DNA of 64,000 bases from Sabellastarte sp. h YS-2021. Lineage: Eukaryota; Annelida; Polychaeta; Sabellida; Sabellidae. Made by a program: the position numbers and the translations under genes. The notes below the pieces were generated by a model that searched no databases, was not told the origin of the DNA, and worked only from the letters and a program-made list of their open reading frames with translations. Shown in pieces: positions 58,601 to 64,000 of this stretch (positions within the stretch are counted from its first letter, which is position 1; every line of letters begins with the position of its first letter). The stretch is taken from contig OZ024938.1 in assembly GCA_964017235.1 (NCBI GenBank), positions 46,474,332 to 46,538,331 on the forward strand, read 5' to 3'.

Positions 58601-61600
58601 TACTTGAGACTGGTCTCAGTTGATCCAGCTCAGAACCTGTTTATGAATACAAAGTAAATCTCTTCTCAGCTGAGACCAAACCTGAAATCTGAGACTATTT
58701 CTTGTCTTAGATTCAAGATATCTTTGTGAAAACAAACTAAGATCTTTCCCTAATCATTCCTTCAGTTGGCCGTTCCTACGCATATAAAAACTTTCATCAA
58801 CCAGAAAGCCAGAGAACCAGGGCCTTTGAAAATTGGAAATTTTTTTATGTCCAGATTATGATTCTGATCTTCTAAAATATATCACTTTTTCCATTGGTCA
58901 GGCCTATCCACATCAATTCATTACTTTTGGAATATGTTTCAACAGTACATTTACTCTTTGTCTACCCAGCCTATCCAAACATCAATTCATTACTTTTGGA
59001 ATATGTTTCAACAGTACATTTACTCTTTGTCTGCCCAGCCTATCGAAACATCAATTCATTACTTTTGGAAAATGTTTCAACAGTACATTTACTCTTTGTC
59101 TACCCAGCCTATCCAAACATAAAATCATTACTTTTGGAATATGTTTCAACAGTACATTTTCTCTTTGTATACCCAGCTTTAACTTCTAACAGAAAATAGA
59201 TGCCATCTATTACCATTTGCGTGGTATTTGGTTGATGATGTAGTAGTAGTTTAGGCCGTAACCATGTTTTTGTTGCAACCAACTGAAAGCACCAGCGAAA
59301 CAAATACGGAGAACAATATAAAAAAATCTGTGAAAAATAAAATGTAAAATATCTCTGAAGAAAAGAAAAATTATGTCCAAAGCACATACCTGCTAGTCAA
59401 ATCTCACTGAACACACTAACGTTTACAGTACTAATTTATGGTTAAACAATATATTGTTTTTGGTTGCTGACTTTACAACTGTATACTCGGTTCCTCAACA
59501 GTGTAGGGCCATTTTTATGTACCAGCTTAACTTATCATAGCTTTAGTAGTAATAATATTGTTACATGCAATACTAATTGTTCATTTTTAGACATAAAGAA
59601 GGATACTGGATGCATGACAGATGTTAATAGAGAACAGGGCAAGAACTATTGCACTTCAGATGAAATTAAACTAACTGGAGGGATATCGTCAGATTTGGTT
59701 AGTTAACATGCTTTTTTGAAATTTGATGACATAGTATGTTCCAAATCCTCTACTGGGATTTTAAGTAATTTATTAAAGTAACAACATCCTGAGACTCAAA
59801 AAATAAAGTTGTGAAATAAAAGAACTTATAACATATGTCAGTTACCACTTTCGCTAGTTTAGGAAAATGTATACTGGCCAAAACTTTTACAGTAGGAAGT
59901 AGTGATACTGATGTTATAGATAGTGAAAACTAGCCTTTCCTAAGTTAGATTCGTCAGGCATTTGTGAACACTAACACAACATATACGAAGAAAGATTTAC
60001 TTACTTCTTTGCCTATTTGTTAGCTTCTGTGTTTCGAAAAGATGGTCATCAGTATTCCTACATCAAACAAGCTAAGAAGTTCATACATTAGAATCCAGTC
60101 TAGGCTGTAAGCAGGGTCTAAGTCTTTATGTATACTAGTGCTGTGTGGCAGCATAATGTACATAATTAATTTATAAACTTAACTTAGGAATGGCTAAGTG
60201 ATAACATCTAAACTGATTTTCTTGTCAATGTTTTAGAGGTGATATCTAAGAAAGTTATATTCCTGTACAATTGCGTGCCACGCCTTGAATAGCCGTTTAT
60301 TAACAATGTTTTTATAATACCATGGCTTGTGTGTAGCTGAGCAGTCATCCGTATTGTTGGACACTGATTATATTTGCTCTATGTATCACTTTTACTTTCA
60401 TTTTAGCCGTTCATTATACCCCTTTTCCGCTGTCTTGAGTTGGCCTGACAACCTCCACAAATCAGTAGTTCCAAGTATAATTTTTTCAGTCACATGACAT
60501 ATCTTTTCACTTGTGAAAGTCGGGAGTGTGATCACAGCAATAGCAGAAAATATTAAACATGCTTAAAACCTGTCCTGTCCATTCAAGACCAATCTGACTA
60601 AGTTAGTTACAAGCAATCTTTTCAGTGGCATAATTAATGTTTTTGGTGTTATCACTTATGTCTTTGCTGCTACCACATATCCTGTTCACTCTTATGTTGA
60701 AATAAGTCCAAGAAAACATTTCCTGGATAAAAGACTGGCTGAAGGAGTGCCGCAATTACTGCAAAGGTGTTGTCAGGGGCTTATTATTGCGAGTTGTCAG
60801 TAGCAGTAGTCATCAATATGGGTTCTAAGGCCAATCTTTTAGGTTGCATGACTTTTCATTCAGAACAGATCATGCAGTTTGTCAGTTTTCCCCGCTTAAT
60901 TTGTACAGGAATCTAGACCCCCCCACCCCCTCCAAGACAAAAATCGGCTACCTCATATTATAATTTGTGAATAATTTGCGAAAACTTCCGTTAACTTGTC
61001 ATTAATCTTTTGTATTGTTTTTTATGTAGGTTTTATTCCCTCTATAAAAAGTTTTTGAGATCCCTGTAGAGATGGGAGAGGTTGCAACCATCTCACAGAG
61101 GCTTTACAAATTACTGTACAAACAGGAAAATAACTAAATATATAGTTGTGTATTATTTATTTATTTGGGGTTTTACGTCACTTTCAACACTGTACAGGTC
61201 ATATCACGACGGGTAGTTGCAAGGGCAGAGGAAACCAGTACATACAGTTCGTCAGGGTTCTGTACTGTAAACTGCCAACCAGCGGCAAGCAACTACCAGC
61301 TTTCCCACTTCAGGCCATGCCAGGAACCTAACCCCGGCCTCAGAGGTGGGATATATAGTTTTGTAACACATAACTCTAGTGAACTTTTCATGTACTTTAT
61401 TTTGGCGAGGGCAACAAAAACCCTTTTTTAATAGGAGAAAGGAAATTAATAACTAATTAAATAAATAAATGATAAACTGATACAGATATAATGAAGAAAG
61501 AAAAAAACCTAAACACAGAACATTAACTGAATAGGAATAGGAAGCACAACTAAACAACCACTCTTTCACCTAATTCTATAATAAAGGAATTTTACAAAAG

Positions 61601-63938
61601 AAGTTGTAATATATTATAATTCACACATCAGAAGTATTAGTATTCTCTACAATATTATATATAGCAAATGCCATTTTTTGTTGTGCAGGTCTAATCTCTT
61701 ATTTGAACTTCTTTGAGCAATATTCTTTTCCAAATTATATGTATGTGAAATTTTTCTTTTGAACTGTTCAAAATTTAGTGTTCTCTCTGCATTTGGTTAC
61801 AAAAATATAATATTTTGCTAAGTTAAACACGTGGTTCAAAATTCTATCATTATTACCTCTGTATCCCAAGATAACTGATTTAGGGGTCATGAAATTTTCA
61901 GGCAGCTGACAATGATTAAACAGACACTTAACCTAATCCCAAAACCTTTAACCTTTGGGCAAAACCAAAATAAGTGTTCAAGACTTTCAGTGGTTTCATG
62001 ACAAAAGTAACACAGATCTGAATATTTAATTTTGCACTGAAAAAGATACTTATTAGTTGGAATTGCCCAGGGTAATAGTTTATATTGAAAACTTCTCAAT
62101 TTTGAATCAATTATACTCTGAAAATTAACTGAGTAGAAGTGTTCCCAGCTACCCTCATTGAAATCCCAAAAACCAATGCCCATTTTTGTTTATTGGGTCT
62201 TGTCACTTGTAGTTTTCCAAAAATGTTTGATAAACCCCTCGATATGTTTTCTGCAATTTCAATAGATTTATCAATGCTTACTCCTCTATTTCGTTTTGTG
62301 AAGTTTATCTTTAAGACCTGATCTCCACTTTCTTGGTATATTCTGTGTTTTAAGCTATAATAGTCCACAAAAATCAATCTTTTACTTAATAGTGTGCATA
62401 TCTCTTCATACCCATATATTTCTCCCCGCTCATTTAATAAGTCATTTAAGTAATGTATATTGCATCTTTCAAAAGTACCTCATAGCTTCAACAGATTTGT
62501 ATTCTTATTAAAAAAGCACCCCATAATGGGTAGCTTCTCGGGTCAGTGTATGAATAGAGATTTTTAAAGTCTATCCAGATTTGCATAACATCTCTCCAAA
62601 AAGGATTTGTATCCTGGGCTAAACTAATGTCAGTAATTGATTGTATATCTAACTCCCAAAACCTAATAAATTTGTTAATATTAAAAATATGCATAAAGAG
62701 AGACTGCCTTATGTAATGTTATGTGTATATGTGTTGATCAGAAGCTATACACCGCCTACGCTAACACTTTAGAAAAAACTGGTGGAGATCATGCAAGTGA
62801 GCAGGAGAATACAAGGGGATATAGTGACAATATTTGTACAGACAGTTATTCGAGTAAAGAACATAAAGATGCAGCAAGTTCTCTTGGATATGAAGAAGAG
62901 GTAGGTGCCAAAAGATCAGGGTTGGGTACCATATTTAATCCAACAATCCACTCTTTATATTCACTTTATTTTTTGACCGTAATTTTTTGGAATAACAAGC
63001 AATTTTAATAAATTGTGCATCCCAATAATTTATTTAGATTGACGTCTGCGGTGATGTTACAAATTTTATGCTTCAATATTATAAAATGCATTAACATATG
63101 TGTAATTGATATATTTCTGAATAAAGTTCTTCTACGTTATAGAACCATTAGTTTTATAATTTAAATAAATTGTGCTTCATCTTGCTTATTTTTGGTGACC
63201 ATTGTGGTCATGTAATAAAGAATGCATTTTTATTCTTCTAACATAAGGTGTGTGTATAGCTGATATATTTCTAAACTGACAAACTGGCATACTTTCTTAT
63301 ATTTTATTATTCATCAGATATTAATGGAAGAAGGTTCCACAGAAAACAATACTGCACATCAAAACATCTCATGTTCTGGCATAATGGAGGAACATGAAGA
63401 GGTACAATGTAGAACAAAGTACTCTCGCGTGAAGTCACATGATCATAAGAATGGTGATAGTTATGATTCTGGTATAAAACCAACTCACGGTCAAAGTAGA
63501 TTCTCATGTGGTGTAACTGCAAAAGGGATTTTTTCCAATCAGGTTTTACATTGTGATAGCTTCCAAGAAAAAAATAATTTTCAGGAGGATATAGAATGGA
63601 AATCACAGCCGAGAAACAGGATTCCAATGGAGGATAATGTAAAAGTGTGCAATAGTGAGGCACCTTCAGCACTGCAGGTCTGTAATGATGACCATGTTGA
63701 AAGCCTAAAAGGTTACACTTATGAGTCTCCAAAGGATCACAACCAAGCAAGATATCGTGGAGATGATACTTATCGCCAAAGAAGTCAACACTACAGAGTG
63801 CAGACTGAATTCTATATAGGGGTGGTAGACAGTACCTTGCAGGATCTAAAACAGCTAAAACAAGAGGTTGATGCTAGGATTAATACCATTAACGATAAGC
63901 TAAATACAGCTAAAGTTCATTTAACTCAACTGGTGTAA
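55624..63938 (+). CDS. Five-exon gene: membrane protein with coiled-coil tail
   Basis: Joining 55624-55659, 56380-56500, 59591-59697, 62742-62900 and 63318-63938 gives 1044 nt, 347 residues. All four introns are GT-AG with agreeing phases (0, 1, 0, 0). Residues 22-44 (FPVAILLIGSVLGMIAINLY..) form one membrane segment preceded by a short aromatic N-terminus (MEFFWPNIYIKL WAAYS). Residues 54-300 are hydrophilic, Asp/Glu/Asn/Ser/His-rich and probably disordered and cytosolic. Residues 305-347 (VVDSTLQDLKQLKQEVDARI..) form a heptad coiled coil up to the stop. There is no cleavable signal peptide. The start has a good context (CAAAATGG). I do not recognise the family. A small membrane-anchored scaffold or tether is plausible but is inference. 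No poly-A signal lies within the 62 bp remaining. Confidence 0.8.
56380..56500 (+). CDS. Exon 2 (residues 13-53), membrane segment
   Basis: The acceptor TTTTCTTTTCTTCCTTCAG lies just before 56380, and the donor GTATGT starts at 56501. 121 nt, starting in phase 0 and ending with one base of a split codon (C + AC, His). It encodes the hydrophobic segment. Confidence 0.85.
56958..57325. repeat. 196-bp tandem duplication in intron 2
   Basis: Two copies are offset by 196 bp (56981 and 57177 mark ATAAATTAAA). Shared landmarks are GATCA..GGCAGAGATCAA, CTGGCA/ATGGCA, AACACAAAAATCA, TGACGTGTAA and AACAGATAC. Both carry several ACGT cores. A frame across the first copy (56899-57162) has no recognisable domain. 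Confidence 0.75.
57773..58010 (+). mobile_element. tRNA-derived SINE in intron 2
   Basis: The tRNA-like head has an A box TGGTGGTAGAGTG (57780-57792) and a B box GGTTCGGTTCC (57825-57835), 45 bp apart as in tRNA-type Pol III promoters. The unique body contains CAGTTTACAGTACAGAACCC and GTGATTTGACCTGTACAGTG. The 3' end is AAACCCCAAATAAGTAAATA. A second, inverted copy lies at 61155-61350. Confidence 0.85.
58165..58755. mobile_element. MITE-like fold-back sequence in intron 2
   Basis: AGTCTCAGATTTGAGGTCAGA on the left (about 58194) is matched in inverted form by a segment near 58680-58705 (complement AGTCTCAGATTTCAGGTTTG), with further GAGAC/GTCTC words near both ends. No coding capacity. Confidence 0.4.
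58903..59177. repeat. 69-bp minisatellite, four copies, intron 2
   Basis: TTACTTTTGG starts at 58921, 58990, 59059 and 59128, a constant 69-bp period. The copies differ by only a few bases each. Because 69 is divisible by 3, several frames stay open across it and look like repeat proteins. That is a by-product, not evidence of a gene. Confidence 0.92.
59591..59697 (+). CDS. Exon 3 (residues 53-88)
   Basis: The acceptor is TTCATTTTTAG and the donor GTTAGT. The first two bases complete the split codon from exon 2. It encodes IKKDTGCMTDVNREQGKNYC and on to SSDL; the exon ends in phase 0. Confidence 0.75.
59698..61154. other. Intron 3, first part
   Basis: No exon, RNA gene or clear repeat recognised. 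Confidence 0.4.
61155..61350 (-). mobile_element. tRNA-derived SINE, inverted and 5'-truncated, intron 3
   Basis: It matches the body and tail of the SINE at 57773-58010 on the opposite strand: TTTGGGGTTTTACGTCACTT, CACTGTACAGGTCA, TCTGTACTGTAAACTGCC. It breaks off just after the B box (complement GGTTAGGTTCC), so the A box is missing and it could not be transcribed from its own promoter. Confidence 0.85.
61430..62700 (-). mobile_element. L1-like LINE ORF2 C-terminal fragment, intron 3
   Basis: Minus-strand pieces in order: FIRFWELDIQSITDISLAQD, SYPLWGAFLI, then WALVFGI, then GIGFWDFNEGSWEHFY, LRSFQYKLLPWAIPTNKYLF, CYFCHETTESLEHLFWFCPK, and the final NHVFNLAKYYIFVTKCRENT before a stop near 61622. 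This is the C-terminal part of an L1/Tx1-type ORF2, as in the two larger LINEs here. Frameshifts and stops are frequent. The 3' end is near a T run at 61424-61430. Confidence 0.75.
62742..62900 (+). CDS. Exon 4 (residues 89-141)
   Basis: The acceptor is GTTGATCAG and the donor GTAGGT. Exactly 53 codons, phase 0 at both ends, so the exon could be skipped without a frameshift. It begins KLYTAYANTLEKTGGDHASE and is hydrophilic. The acceptor tract is T/G-rich rather than strongly pyrimidine-rich. Confidence 0.7.
63318..63938 (+). CDS. Exon 5, last coding exon (residues 142-347)
   Basis: The acceptor is TTATTATTCATCAG. 206 codons and TAA at 63936-63938. Acidic and polar, with three Cys-containing short words, then the C-terminal coiled coil. 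Confidence 0.8.
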   Translation: MLMEEGSTENNTAHQNISCSGIMEEHEEVQCRTKYSRVKSHDHKNGDSYDSGIKPTHGQSRFSCGVTAKGIFSNQVLHCDSFQEKNNFQEDIEWKSQPRNRIPMEDNVKVCNSEAPSALQVCNDDHVESLKGYTYESPKDHNQARYRGDDTYRQRSQHYRVQTEFYIGVVDSTLQDLKQLKQEVDARINTINDKLNTAKVHLTQLV

Positions 63939-64000
63939 ATATTATCTGACATTCTTCAGATTTCAACAAAGTTACCGTAAATTTTTGGTCTTTTTCTTTC

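Noticed and set aside
58833..59199. Repeat-protein-like frames of 62-118 codons
   Set aside because: They are produced by a 69-bp minisatellite whose period is a multiple of three; there is no start or splice context.

Overview
This is a eukaryotic, AT-rich, intron-bearing genome segment. It is gene-poor and full of mobile elements. I infer a marine invertebrate, most likely a lophotrochozoan such as a mollusc. The grounds are the mixture of a DIRS-type retrotransposon, a piggyBac transposon, L1/Tx1-like and CR1-like LINEs, and tRNA- and 5S-derived SINEs. Nothing in the sequence fixes the species, and there are no bacterial-type operons.

Left part (1-20 kb): mostly unannotatable non-coding DNA, then a fold-back MITE (about 7.73-8.28 kb). 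Next comes an almost intact piggyBac element (8313-11248) with TTAA at both ends, whose single transposase frame is broken only by two TGA codons, both where CGA would be expected. A tRNA-type SINE follows directly. A possible first coding exon of a glycosylated, perhaps membrane, protein lies on the minus strand at 14412-14547. A degenerate tandem-like repeat field occupies 17.1-19.2 kb, split by a truncated CR1-like LINE tail.

Centre-left (20-26 kb): the most striking structure is at 21097-25875, a 4.78 kb minus-strand DIRS-like retrotransposon. It has inverted terminal repeats and an internal complementary region that matches both element ends perfectly, as a copied circle junction. Its RT/RNase H coding region is badly decayed although the ends are 97-100% matched.

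Centre (26-47 kb): a 5S rRNA-derived SINE sits near 30.1 kb, followed by a LINE cluster. The cluster holds a nearly full-length L1/Tx1-like LINE on the plus strand (about 32.8-38.76 kb: duplicated 5' units, intact ORF1, frameshifted ORF2), an internally deleted CR1-like LINE (38.8-40.7 kb), and a second L1-like LINE on the minus strand (40.85-44.6 kb). Next to the last one is a 372-bp tandem array (45.06-47.05 kb) that may be its 5' region.

Right part (47-64 kb): a decayed unknown frame at 50.3-50.9 kb and a decayed MADF-like, glutamine-rich protein gene at 52.7-54.2 kb. Then comes the one convincing host gene, a five-exon plus-strand gene at 55624-63938. Its splice phases agree and it predicts a 347-residue protein with one N-terminal membrane segment and a C-terminal coiled coil. 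A perfect CRE lies 115 bp upstream of its start codon. Its introns hold a 196-bp tandem duplication, a 69-bp minisatellite, two SINE copies in opposite orientation, and a LINE fragment that reaches almost to the exon 4 acceptor.
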